A stretch of 64,000 nt of DNA, taken from Xestospongia bergquistia. Taxonomy: Eukaryota; Porifera; Demospongiae; Haplosclerida; Petrosiidae. The position numbers and the translations under genes are program-made. Position 1 is the stretch's first letter. The number at the start of each line of letters is the position of its first letter. The notes under the pieces were generated by a model. That model searched no databases. It was given only the letters and a program-made list of their open reading frames with translations, and was not told where the DNA came from. The stretch spans positions 5,830,501 to 5,894,500 of the forward strand of contig OZ014412.1 of assembly GCA_963965975.1 (NCBI GenBank), written 5' to 3'. Below, piece by piece: positions 41,601 through 52,592 of this stretch.

Positions 41601-44600
41601 ATTTTACTTTATGTAGACACAAAATCTCAAACTCCATCTACTTTGATGAGTAGTACAAATCTTCCAACAAGCTCTTCATCTTCTTTAATTGGCTTTATAG
41701 TTACACCTACACCAACTCCTATAGGTTAGTGAGTACTGTTAATTAATTAGTTTAGTTTATTAATTTTAGGCTCATGTTTGGCACTTAATCTCAGCTATTC
41801 TGGATGTTGTTTATGGAAACTTTCACGACCTTGTAGCAACAATGAATGCTATTGTGATATAGACTGTCATGAATTAAATGATTGTTGTAGTGATATAGCT
41901 GATATTGGTTGTCATCCTGCTTCTTCTACATCATCTGTAGCTTCAACTACACCAACTGACATACTTGGTAAGACAAAATCAAAATCTCATACCATATATA
42001 TTAGTCACATCTTTTATAAAATTTAGAATATATTATCAATTTTACTTTATGTAGACACAAAATCTCAAACTCCATTTACTTTGATGAGTAGTACAAATCT
42101 TCCAACAAGCTCTTCATCTTCTTTAAGTGACTTTATAGTTACACCTACACCAACTCCTATAGGTTAGTGAGTACTGTTAATTAATTAGTTTAGTTTATTA
42201 ATTTTAGGCTCATGTTTGGCACTTAATCTCAGCTATTCTGGATGTTGTGTATGGTCCCCGTTATCTTGTAGCAACAATGGATGCTATTGTGATATAGACT
42301 GTCATGAATTAAATGATTGTTGTAGTGATATAGCTGATATTGGTTGTCATTCTGCTTCTTCTTCATCATCTGTAGCTTCAACTACACCAACTGACATACT
42401 TGGTAAGACAAAATCAAAATCTCATACCATATATATTAGTCACATCTTTTATAAAATTTACAATATATTATCAATTTTACTTTATGTAGACACAAAATCT
42501 CAAACTCCATCTACTTTGATGAGTAGTACAAATCTTCCAACAAGCTCTTCATCTTCTTTAATTGGCTTTATAGTTACACCTACACCAACTCCTATAGGTT
42601 AGTGAGTACTGTTAATTAATTAGTTTAGTTTATTAATTTTAGGCTCATGTTTGGCACTTAATCTCAGCTATTCTGGATGTTGTGTATGGTCCCCGTTATC
42701 TTGTAGCAACAATGGATGCTATTGTGATATAGACTGTCATGAATTAAATGATTGTTGTAGTGATATAGCTGATATTGGTTGTCATCCTGCTTCTTCTACA
42801 TCATCTGTAGCTTCAACTACACCAACTGACATACTTGGTAAGACAAAATCAAAATCTCATACCATATATATTAGTCACATCTTTTAAAAATTTACAATAT
42901 AATATCAATTTTACTTTATGTAGACACAAAATCTCAAACTCCATCTACTTTGATGAGTAGTACAAATCTTCCAACAAGCTCTTCATCTTCTTTAATTGGC
43001 TTTATAGTTACACCTACACCAATTCCAATAGGTTAGTGAGTACTGTTAATTAATTAGTTTAGTTTATTAATTTTAGGCTCATGTTTGGCACTTAATCTCA
43101 GCTATTCTGGATGTTGTGTATGGTCCCCGTTATCTTGTAGCAACAATGGATGCTATTGTGATATAGACTGTCATGAATTAAATGATTGTTGTAGTGATAT
43201 AGCTGATATTGGTTGTCATCCTGCTTCTTCTACATCATCTGTAGCTTCAACTACACCAACTGACATACTTGGTAAGACAAAATCAAAATCTCATACCATA
43301 TATATTAGTCACATCTTTTATAAAATTTAGAATATATTATCAATTTTACTTTATGTAGACACAAAATCTCAAACTCCATTTACTTTGATGAGTAGTACAA
43401 ATCTTCCAACAAGCTCTTCATCTTCTTTAAGTGACTTTATAGTTACACCTACACCAACTCCTATAGGTTAGTGAGTACTGTTAATTAATTAGTTTAGTTT
43501 ATTAATTTTAGGCTCATGTTTGGCACTTAATCTCAGCTATTCTGGATGTTGTGTATGGTCCCCGTTATCTTGTAGCAACAATGGATGCTATTGTGATATA
43601 GACTGTCATGAATTAAATGATTGTTGTAGTGATATAGCTGATATTGGTTGTCATCCTGCTTCTTCTACATCACCTGTAGCTTCAACTACACCAACTGACA
43701 TACTTGGTAAGACAAAATCAAAATCTCATACCATATATATTAGTCACATCTTTTATAAAATTTAGAATATATTATCAATTTTACTTTATGTAGACACAAA
43801 ATCTCAAACTCCATTTACTTTGATGAGTAGTACAAATCTTCCAACAAGCTCTTCATCTTCTTTAAGTGACTTTATAGTTACACCTACACCAACTCCTATA
43901 GGTTAGTGAGTACTGTTAATTAATTAATTTAGTTCATTAATTTTAGGCTCATGTTTGGCACTTAATCTCAGCTATTCTGGATGTTGTGTATGGTCCCCGT
44001 TATCTTGTAGCAACAATGGATGCTATTGTGATATAGACTGTCATGAATTTAATGATTGTTGTAGTGATATAGCTGATATTGGTTGTCATTCTGCTTCTTC
44101 TTCATCATCTGTAGCTTCAACTACACCAACTGACATACTTGGTAAGACAAAATCAAAATCTCATACCATATATATTAGTCACATCTTTTATAAAATTTAC
44201 AATATATTATCAATTTTACTTTATGTAGACACAAAATCTCAAACTCCATCTACTTTGATGAGTAGTACAAATCTTCCAACAAGCTCTTCATCTTCTTTAA
44301 TTGGCTTTATAGTTACACCTACACCAACTCCTATAGGTTAGTGAGTACTGTTAATTAATTAATTTAGTTTATTTAATTTTAGGCTCATGTTTGGCACTTA
44401 ATCTCAGCTATTCTGGATGTTGTGTATGGTCCCCGTTATCTTGTAGCAACAATGGATGCTATTGTGATATAGACTGTCATGAATTAAATGATTGTTGTAG
44501 TGATATAGCTGATATTGGTTGTCATCCTGCTTCTTCTACATCATCTGTAGCTTCAACTACACCAACTGACATACTTGGTAAGACAAAATCAAAATCTCAT

Positions 44601-47600
44601 ACCATATATATTAGTCACATCTTTTATAAAATTTAGAATATATTATCAATTTTACTTTATGTAGACACAAAATCTCAAACTCCATTTACTTTGATGAGTA
44701 GTACAAATCTTCCAACAAGCTCTTCATCTTCTTTAATTGGCTTTATAGTTACACCTACACCAACTCCTATAGGTTAGTGAGTACTGTTAATTAATTAGTT
44801 TAGTTTCTTAATTTTAGGCTCATGTTTGGCACTTAATCTCAGCTATTCTGGATGTTGTGTATGGTCCCCGTTATCTTGTAGCAACAATGGATGCTATTGT
44901 GATATAGACTGTCATGAATTAAATGATTGTTGTAGTGATATAGCTGATATTGGTTGTCATCCTGCTTCTTCTACATCATCTGTAGCTTCAACTACACCAA
45001 CTGACATACTTGGTAAGACAAAATCAAAATCTCATACCATATATATTAGTCACATCTTTTATAAAATTTACAATATATTATCAATTTTACTTTATGTAGA
45101 CACAAAATCTCAAACTCCATTTACTTTGATGAGTAGTACAAATCTTCCAACAAGCTCTTCATCTTCTTTAAGTGACTTTATAGTTACACCTACACCAACT
45201 CCTATAGGTTAGTGAGTACTGTTAATTAATTAGTTTAGTTTATTAATTTTAGGCTCATGTTTGGCACTTAATCTCAGCTATTCTGGATGTTGTGTATGGT
45301 CCCCGTTATCTTGTAGCAACAATGGATGCTATTGTGATATAGACTGTCATGAATTAAATGATTGTTGTAGTGATATAGCTGATATTGGTTGTCATCCTGC
45401 TTCTTCTACATCATCTGTAGCTTCAACTACACCAACTGACATACTTGGTAAGACAAAATCAAAATCTCATACCATATATATTAGTCACATCTTTTAAAAA
45501 TTTACAATATAATATCAATTTTACTTTATGTAGACACAAAATCTCAAACTCCATCTACTTTGATGAGTAGTACAAATCTTCCAACAAGCTCTTCATCTTC
45601 TTTAATTGGCTTTATAGTTACACCTACACCAATTCCAATAGGTTAGTGAGTACTGTTAATTAATTAATTTAGTTTATTTAATTTTAGGCTCATGTTTGGC
45701 ACTTAATCTCAGCTATTCTGGATGTTGTGTATGGTCCCCGTTATCTTGTAGCAACAATGGATGCTATTGTGATATAGACTGTCATGAATTAAATGATTGT
45801 TGTAGTGATATAGCTGATATTGGTTGTCATCCTGCTTCTTCTACATCATCTGTAGCTTCAACTACACCAACTGACATACTTGGTAAGACAAAATCAAAAT
45901 CTCATACCATATATATTAGTCACATCTTTTATAAAATTTACAATATATTAACAATTTTACTTTATGTAGACACAAAATCTCAAACTCCATCCACTTTCAT
46001 AAATAGTACAAATCTTCCAACAAGCTCTTCATCTTCTTTAAGTGACTTTATAGTTACACCTACACCAACTCCTATAGGTTAGTGAGTACTGTTAATTAAT
46101 TAGTTTAGTTTATTAATTTTAGGCTCATGTTTGGCACTTAATCTCAGCTATTCTGGATGTTGTGTATGGTCCCCGTTATCTTGTAGCAACAATGGATGCT
46201 ATTGTGATATAGACTGTCATGAATTAAATGATTGTTGTAGTGATATAGCTGATATTGGTTGTCATCCTGCTTCTTCTACATCATCTGTAGCTTCAACTAC
46301 ACCAACTGACATACTTGGTAAGACAAAATCAAAATCTCATACCATATATATTAGTCACATCTTTTAAAAATTTACAATATAATATCAATTTTACTTTATG
46401 TAGACACAAAATCTCAAACTCCATCTACTTTGATGAGTAGTACAAATCTTCCAACAAGCTCTTCATCTTCTTTAATTGGCTTTATAGTTACACCTACACC
46501 AATTCCAATAGGTTAGTGAGTACTGTTAATTAATTAATTTAGTTTATTTAATTTTAGGCTCATGTTTGGCACTTAATCTCAGCTATTCTGGATGTTGTGT
46601 ATGGTCCCCGTTATCTTGTAGCAACAATGGATGCTATTGTGATATAGACTGTCATGAATTAAATGATTGTTGTAGTGATATAGCTGATATTGGTTGTCAT
46701 CCTGCTTCTTCTACATCATCTGTAGCTTCAACTACACCAACTGACATACTTGGTAAGACAAAATCAAAATCTCATACCATATATATTAGTCACATCTTTT
46801 ATAAAATTTACAATATATTAACAATTTTACTTTATGTAGACACAAAATCTCAAACTCCATCCACTTTCATAAATAGTACAAATCTTCCAACAAGCTCTTC
46901 ATCTTCTTTAAGTGACTTTATAGTTACACCTACACCAACTCCTATAGGTCAGTGAGTACTGTTAATTAATTAGTTTAGTTTATTAATTTTAGGCTCATGT
47001 TTGGCACTTAATCTCAGCTATTCTGGATGTTGTGTATGGTCCCCGTTATCTTGTAGCAACAATGGATGCTATTGTGATATAGACTGTCATGAATTAAATG
47101 ATTGTTGTAGTGATATAGCTGATATTGGTTGTCATTCTGCTTCTTCTTCATCATCTGTAGCTTCAACTACACCAACTGACATACTTGGTAAGACAAAATC
47201 AAAATCTCATACCATATATATTAGTCACATCTTTTATAAAATTTACAATATATTATCAATTTTACTTTATGTAGACACAAAATCTCAAACTCCATCTACT
47301 TTGATGAGTAGTACAAATCTTCCAACAAGCTCTTCATCTTCTTTAATTGGCTTTATAGTTACACCTACACCAACTCCTATAGGTTAGTGAGTACTGTTAA
47401 TTAATTAGTTTAGTTTATTAATTTTAGGCTCATGTTTGGCACTTAATCTCAGCTATTCTGGATGTTGTTTATGGAAACTTTCACGACCTTGTAGCAACAA
47501 TGAATGCTATTGTGATATAAACTGTCATAACTTTAATGATTGTTGCAATGATATAGCTGATATTGGTTGTCATCCTGCTTCATCTTCATCATCTGTAGCT

Positions 47601-50600
47601 TCACCTACACCAACTGACATACTTGGTAAGACAAAATCAGAATCTCATACAATATATTAGTCACATCTTTTATAAAATTTACAATATATTATCAATTGTA
47701 CTATATGTAGACACAAAATCTCAAACTCCATCCACTTCTATAATTAGTACAAATCTTTTAACAAGCTCTTCATCTTCTTTAATTGGCTTTATAGTTACAC
47801 CTACACCAACTCCTATAGGTTAGTGAGTACTGTTAATTAATTAATTTAGTTTATTTAATTTTAGGCTCATGTTTGGCACTCAATCTCAGCTATTCTGGAT
47901 GTTGTTTATGGAAACTTTCACGACCTTGTAGCAACAATGGATGCTATTGTGATATAAACTGTCATAACTTTAATGATTGTTGCAATGATATAGCTGATAT
48001 TGGTTGTCATCCAGCTTCTTCTTCATCATCTATAGCCTCACTCACACCAACTGACATACTTGGTAAGACAAAATCAGAATCTCATACCATATATATTAGT
48101 CACATTTTTTATAAAATTTACAATATATTATCAATTGTACTTAATGTAGACACAAAATTTCAAACTCCATCCACTTTGATAAGTAGTACAAATCTTCCAA
48201 CAAGCTCTTTAAGTGGCTTTATAGTTACACCTACACCAACTCCTATAGGTAAGTGGTTTAATTATTTCACCTACTCCAGCTGATACACCAGTTAAAACAA
48301 AGTCAGAAGCGTCATGCAATGCATCGTCACAGTTCCTTTAATAAATTAATTAATTAATTAGCAATTTATACAAAATTTGATAGACTTAGCATCTGGCTCA
48401 GGACTTTTCCTTCAATATAGTTTTTAATATTAATTAATAGTTAGAGACTATTTTTATTGTCATTGTAAATGTTATTAACAGAGTTTATTACACAGCATAC
48501 TTCATACTTATTAGCATGAGTCACAAAACATGGCTATATCCAACAATGTATATTCTCATAAACTCTAATAACAAAATCATCTTAAATTTAAATATTATAA
48601 AGGGAAGTGATGTTGAGAGTTCTTATCGAATGAAGTCTATTTCTTTATTTTCTATTTGCTTTGGGATTGCATGTCATTTAAAATTAATTTCTCTTATGTT
48701 AGTCACTTATAAGACAAAAAATATTTATTTTGCTAATTCTGACATAATTATTATTTTAAAAAGCTTCTAATATCACTATAGTACAAAATACTTCTATTTT
48801 TAATTTATGCTATTTATTATAGTGCCACATACTGACCTCAACACATACAGTAGTGAATTTTTCTTGGGATTCTATATGGTCAACAACAGAGCTAATGAAC
48901 TTACATTGTATGTTCATACTATGGGAATGACTCCTGTTAATTTCAAAGTCACATCACTTGATGACAACTTCTCATATATGGGTACATCTAGTTATCACAA
49001 ACCTCATAAAGTCTCTATACCAACAAGTTATGAAGTGTTAGATAATACCTATTCCTGGAGGAGAAAGGGTCTGAAAGTTTACTCTCTTTACTCAGAGCCA
49101 ATATCAGTTATTGGATGGAGCAACCGTAGTGAGGATGACTTCATGTCTTATCTAGCTCTTCCATGTCATAAACAGCCAACAACTCAATACACATACTATG
49201 TTGTGTCTACATTAGGTTGGAGTGATCAGACAAGTCAGTTCATGATTATTGGTTGCCTTGATAACAGTAATGTGACTATCATTCCAAACAATGATATTAC
49301 TGTTCCATCAAATCCTCAGGAGAGTGATGCTGTTAATATAATTGTTTCAGCTGGACATTCTTTTGATTTTGTTCTTCATTCTCTTCAAACATTTTTAATT
49401 TTTAAGCCTCATGTTGATCTTACAGGAACTAAAATTACATCAGACAGTCCACTCACAATTATCAGTGGACATGAAGCTGCCCGAGTTCCAGCTGGGACTA
49501 ATGATGCTGACTCTATTGTTACACAATTGACACCAACAATAGCATGGGGAAAGACATTTCTGTTATCACCACACATGGGTCGTATCAATGGACAAAGTTA
49601 CAAAGTGATTGCTACTAACAGTAAAACAAATGCAATCAAAACCTGTGGTGCAAATTACAATGTTGAACTTATCAAATTTGATGAAAACAATACCAATTGG
49701 TTTTACACAACCAACAATGTATACTGTAGTATTATATCTGATCAACCAATCTATGTTGCTCAAATTGGTGTTAGTACATGGTATGCTGGTGGCAACTATG
49801 GTGATCCTTCCCTTAACACAGTACCACCAATAGAACAATATGAACACTCCATCCAGTTCTCTGCATTGCTATCAAGTGTTACTAGTTATTACAGTGTTGT
49901 TGTACCAAATGATGCCTATTTTAACCAGAGTTTATTGATCAACAATGTTCTTATCAATCCACCATGGGTTCTAATATATGCTTTTGATGGTTCTATCTAT
50001 GGATATGGCTATTCAACATCTTTTAGTGGTACTAATACAATAACACATCCTAACCCAAATGGTAAATTGTTTATCTCTATCTATGGCTGGAGAAGTAATG
50101 CAGGGCAAAGTTATGTTGGTGGCATGAAGTTAAATCCAATTAACATTCAGAGAAAGAATGGTAATACTTTACATGCAATTGTTATTTTGCTTTGCTATAA
50201 TTTTATTTGCAAATTTTGCATGCATGCTTACAAATTAGTAATTATTTACATCTTATAAATTCAATTTCATTGCACTATCTATAGACTTGTGTTCATTTTG
50301 CCTGTAAATGTCCATGTACAAACAATATCCTTCAATGATGTTATAACTTTGTTGTGGCTACATGTCGGTAATTTGAAACTTTATATAACTGTCTGTAATG
50401 ATGTGATAAGTGTTTTATCCTTGTTAGAATTCACTGAAAACAACAGTTATTTTATAAAAAATTTTAGTAAATATCTAAACAGTATTTTAATTTAACTTTT
50501 TTGTTGCAACAGGTATAAAGTGCAAGAAGGATGTTCATGAGGTAAAATGTCCGACCAATCCATGTGATACAGCACAATGTCCAAACATACCTGATGCTAT

Positions 50601-50682
50601 ATGTGTACCATCAAGTTGTGGTCAATGTTCAGCTCATTTCTTTAACTCTTCTGGTGATAATGTAACAAGTAATTGTATGTAG
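28872..50682 (+). CDS. Giant modular secreted protein: IgGFc-binding, Kunitz, somatomedin-B array
   Basis: A single gene model joins about 60 exons with consistent phases. In order: signal peptide and Cys-rich exons (28872-29611); IgGFc exon, Kunitz, Cys-rich; IgGFc exon, Kunitz, Cys-rich; IgGFc exon; linker; somatomedin-B (SMB); Gly-Ser exon; linker; 23 SMB+linker exon pairs; IgGFc exon; Cys-rich exon ending in TAG at 50680-50682. The sum is about 14.2 kb of coding sequence, about 4,700 residues, with no membrane segment. IgGFc-binding N-terminal domains occur in secreted mucus and matrix proteins such as FCGBP; Ser/Thr-rich linkers suggest O-glycosylation. Likely role: extracellular mucus, adhesion or aggregation matrix. 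From exon 3 on every boundary is phase 1, so modules can be skipped or multiplied in frame. It could in reality be two transcripts; long-read RNA would settle that. Confidence 0.75.
30232..31569 (+). CDS. IgGFc-binding domain exon 1
   Basis: One 1338-nt exon, phase 1 at both ends, about 446 residues. Family landmarks: YMGTTSYHNPHKVSIPASYE, SYLALPCHKQ, VSTLGWSDQTSQFMIIGC, VTIIPN, ISGHEAARVPAG, VTQLIPTITWGKTFLLSP, PPWVLIYAFDGSIYGYGYS. This is the IgGFc-binding protein N-terminal domain (PF17517 type), named for FCGBP and usual in secreted animal proteins. The glycosylation pattern NxS/T is frequent. Confidence 0.85.
31693..31851 (+). CDS. Kunitz/BPTI domain exon 1
   Basis: 159 nt, phase 1-1. 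It has the six Kunitz cysteines: ICLLPVSGPC, RWYYSYAVGRCQQFTYGGC, GNQNNFETLYNCLHQC. The P1 position right after the second cysteine is Thr, not Lys/Arg, so trypsin inhibition is not expected. It may be a structural Kunitz fold or target another protease. Confidence 0.9.
31949..32113 (+). CDS. Cys-rich module exon 1
   Basis: 165 nt, phase 1-1, with NPCDTAQCPNIPDAIC and VPSSCGQCSAHFFN. A small Cys-rich extracellular module of the kind found beside Kunitz domains; family name not recognised. It is identical in sequence to the exon at 34529. Confidence 0.8.
32114..32828 (+). other. Intron, near-identical to 34694-35409
   Basis: No exon seen. It is about 99% the same as the equivalent intron of the next cassette, with about six single-base or small indel differences, far closer than the flanking IgGFc exons. 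Confidence 0.8.
32829..34166 (+). CDS. IgGFc-binding domain exon 2
   Basis: 1338 nt, phase 1-1. Same landmarks as exon 1 (TTSYHNPHKVSVPTTYE, ISGHEAARVPAG, ITWGKTFLLTPHMGR). Joined in frame to the previous Cys-rich exon through a split codon A|AG. Confidence 0.85.
34273..34431 (+). CDS. Kunitz/BPTI domain exon 2
   Basis: 159 nt, phase 1-1: GPCTNNIIRWYYNFAVERC, FTYGGCDGNQNNF, YNCVQQC. Again Thr at P1, and the usual Gly before the third cysteine is Glu-Arg. Confidence 0.9.
34529..34693 (+). CDS. Cys-rich module exon 2
   Basis: Same 165-nt sequence as 31949-32113, phase 1-1. Confidence 0.8.
35410..36747 (+). CDS. IgGFc-binding domain exon 3
   Basis: 1338 nt, phase 1-1, with SYHNPHKVSIPASYE, SYLALPCHKQ, ISGHEAARVPAG, ITWGKTFLLSPHMGR. 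Unlike cassettes 1 and 2, no Kunitz or Cys-rich exon follows. The next 320 bp are AT-rich intron. Confidence 0.85.
37072..37173 (+). CDS. Ser/Thr/Pro-rich linker exon
   Basis: 102 nt, phase 1-1: TPSPSTNSTHLPSSLSSS, then VTPTPMVPPG. The founder-like version of the linker repeated 23 times downstream. A likely O-glycosylated stalk. Confidence 0.7.
37222..37419 (+). CDS. Somatomedin-B-like exon 1 (divergent copy)
   Basis: 198 nt, phase 1-1. Cysteine pattern CxC-xxx-C-xxxxx-CC-x7-C (CYCDDNCHIWNDCC..IGC) preceded by SGCCVW. It matches the SMB fold seen in vitronectin. It is outside the 435-bp array and more divergent, so it may resemble the ancestral unit. Confidence 0.8.
37551..37619 (+). CDS. 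Gly-Ser exon with SGSG motifs
   Basis: 69 nt, phase 1-1, encoding TSGSGSGF, then IESGSGSGIGSGLN. Ser-Gly repeats next to an acidic residue resemble glycosaminoglycan attachment sites; alternatively a flexible spacer. A decayed relative lies at 48389. Confidence 0.6.
37620..38145 (+). other. Intron
   Basis: No exon seen in these 526 bp. Parts are recognisable again at 48420-48560. Confidence 0.6.
38146..38244 (+). CDS. Ser/Thr-rich linker exon before the array
   Basis: 99 nt, phase 1-1, ending VTPTPTPIG like the array linkers. Confidence 0.7.
38290..48248 (+). repeat. 23-unit tandem array of SMB + linker exon pairs (435-bp period)
   Basis: Each unit is SMB exon (about 195 nt), intron (about 87), linker exon (about 108), intron (about 45). 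SMB exons start at 38290, 38725, 39160, 39593, 40028, 40463, 40898, 41334, 41770, 42208, 42643, 43077, 43512, 43947, 44383, 44818, 45253, 45688, 46123, 46558, 46993, 47428 and 47865. All exons are phase 1-1, adding about 101 residues per unit. SMB signature: SYSGCCVW, CYCDIDCHELNDCC, IADIGC. The linker has TNLPTSSSSSL and VTPTPTPIG. Units 10, 23 and 24 carry the variant CLWKLSRPC. Exons and introns are both nearly identical between units, so they are homogenised by recombination. Copy number is probably variable, and assembly collapse is possible. Confidence 0.93.
48249..48822 (+). other. Intron with vestigial SMB tail and Gly-Ser exon
   Basis: 48265-48305 resembles the 3' end of an SMB exon (cacctactccagctgataca) and 48389-48420 the Gly-Ser exon (catctggctcaggact), in the same order as at 37390-37620. 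Both have lost usable donors. It looks like a decayed copy of the pre-array segment. Confidence 0.5.
48823..50160 (+). CDS. IgGFc-binding domain exon 4
   Basis: 1338 nt, phase 1-1, with YMGTSSYHKPHKVSIPTSYE, ISGHEAARVPAG, IAWGKTFLLSPHMGR. It joins in frame (G|TG) to the last linker of the array. Confidence 0.85.
50285..50420 (+). pseudogene. Decayed Kunitz exon
   Basis: Still alignable to the Kunitz exons (tgtccatgtac, acaatatccttc, ttataactttgttgtgg, actttatataactgtct), but with an in-frame TAA after six or seven codons and frame changes, and the GGC region is gone. It is skipped in the phase-consistent gene model. Confidence 0.75.
50513..50682 (+). CDS. Terminal Cys-rich exon with stop
   Basis: 170 nt: NPCDTAQCPNIPDAIC, VPSSCGQCSAHFFNS, then SNCM and TAG. 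Here the position of the usual donor reads as the stop codon, which ends the protein. Confidence 0.8.
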
Positions 50683-50929
50683 TATGTACAAACAATTGGA
50701 AATGAGTTTTTTGTCTACTTTTATTTTGTTCACATATTCTTGATAAACCATCAATATATTGTCCTAATAATCTGTGCTGTATTGACCTTTATATAGTTGA
50801 TGACTTTTGAAGATATAAATGTATCAACCAAAAGTATACCAAAAAACATAGGCAATTCATAGAATATAGATGCCTATGCACTTAAGGTATCAAGCATGAT
50901 GGAGATATTTAAATGTATCTAGATATTAC

Positions 50930-51110
50930 TTAGTAAACACAATACGAGATACATTATCATTACCGTATAAGCAATACAGTACATTCCTCCCACTAGAAGA
51001 CAAGAAGTACCTGTCAGAAGGTTTAGAAATTCTAGGTGATAGTCTAAGTTCAGGATTGGATGATGATGCTGATGACTTGGGTCCAATCATTAAATATTTA
51101 ATTTGTTATG
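50930..51110 (+). other. Possible orphan exon
   Basis: An open stretch between a TTACTTAG acceptor and a GTATGT donor reads YKQYSTFLPLEDKKYLSEG and LSSGLDDDADDLGPI. It looks coding in composition, but I recognise no family and see no partner exon. Its right edge is the start of the segment duplicated at 24700. Confidence 0.25.
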
Positions 51111-52220
51111 GGTATGTACAATAATAAGGTAATATATGTGATAAAATAACACTGTGTTCTCAATGTGATACAATACCAAATGTTTTCCTAATCCCTTTAT
51201 TTTTAAATAATACAATTGTGATATTTACTAACAGATAAAATCTAGAGCACTGAAAACAAATCTTCAATCTCTAATTGAGTACTCTCTATTATGGAAAGTA
51301 GAGTCTTGATCATAATCAAAACTTACAAGTAATAACTTTGCAATGAACTTTGAAGTAAACCATTTCATTTTTTTCACTGCATGTATAGAGACTACTCACT
51401 AAATATTATATATTTGTTTTAAATTCCCAATGAAAACAATAAACACTATCAACAATTGAGCTTACATACCAGACTACATGGAACTAAACACTAACTTGTT
51501 CTTTCTAACAAGACTATTATTACAAATATCCACTCTCATCTATAGATGATAGCAAACATATAGCTTGCAAATAACTTACTTTAATTGGGTATTGTTGTCT
51601 CTAAATATAGAAAAAAGCAATGATAGCTATCTATATCAATATGTTATCTATATCAAATCAAACCAGGATAAGAAGAATCAATAACACTTCCTAACTAAAA
51701 TATTTATTATACACGTGTTTTTATTTATAACCAGCCACTCCTCTTCTTGCAGCTTTAGAGTTATTAGTAGCTCAGTACTAAACAATCCTCTGGTTCACTG
51801 TAAAAACAATTGTGATCTGATTTGCAAAAAGGAACCACTGCAAATTAGGTCATAATTGATGATATAACAATGTCGATATGGTCACTATAAAAAGAATGGG
51901 TGCTACTCTAAGCAATGGATTGTCATTTGGTGGACTGTGACCTTTAATAGCTTCAGTAAAAAACATTTCCATCCATTATAATCCAATCTCAATTTCATTT
52001 AGTTGCCTATTGTTTTGTTATGTTTGTAAATACCTATCATAATATCATCATTTACACAACATTTGTACATCTGAATATATTTTCGTCCAAGAACACATTA
52101 ATAAATCAATGTGGGCTTTGTGGATAACATTAATTACCTATGCGCAATAGTAAAAGCATTAATTGAACAAAAAAACATTGGAAAGAATTAGAAAACAAAT
52201 TAGCATTATTTTCCTGTGAT
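51111..52220. other. Non-coding, includes duplicate of 24710-25690
   Basis: 51111-51760 is the MITE-free paralogue of 24710-25690. The rest is AT-rich. A short inverted element GTGATCTGATTTGCAAAAAG with its complement lies at about 51811-51853 and resembles the ends of the element at 53750. Confidence 0.6.
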
Positions 52221-52223
52221 AAT

Positions 52224-52586
52224 TACGGAAGCCGCAGATGGACATTCCAATTCCTGTTTCGTATTTTTTCCGTGAACCTTGGCGTTTTTAAAAAATCCCA
52301 ATAAACGATCCAGTTGATAAGTTCAATTTCTTCTTCCTAATTTCCATTATTGACATGTGCGCCATTTCTAGGCTTTTATTGCTACTTAACAAAACGCGGA
52401 GCGTGAGTACCACGAGCCGTCTCTTAGAATCGAGCTTCAGCGAGATGTTTCCAGTTTAGTTGGGTCCCTGACTTAGGTTGTTTATTGTAGTTCTATTATT
52501 TAGCGAACCCGAGGACGGACATTCAAACTCCGTAAAACCCCTGAAATTGGAAATAAGAATTGAAATGTCCGTGTGAAGCTTCCGTA
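52224..52586. mobile_element. Foldback MITE, TACGGAAGC family, copy 5 (divergent)
   Basis: 363 bp, ends TACGGAAGC/GCTTCCGTA, target duplication GATAAT at 52218-52223 and 52587-52592. The interior is divergent from copies 1-4, but a central GAGCCGTCTCTTAGAAT block is shared, so this is an older or different subfamily member. Confidence 0.88.
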
Positions 52587-52592
52587 GATAAT

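Noticed and set aside
38290-48248. Array as a CRISPR or satellite
   Set aside because: Units are whole exons and introns with an uninterrupted coding frame in a eukaryotic gene.
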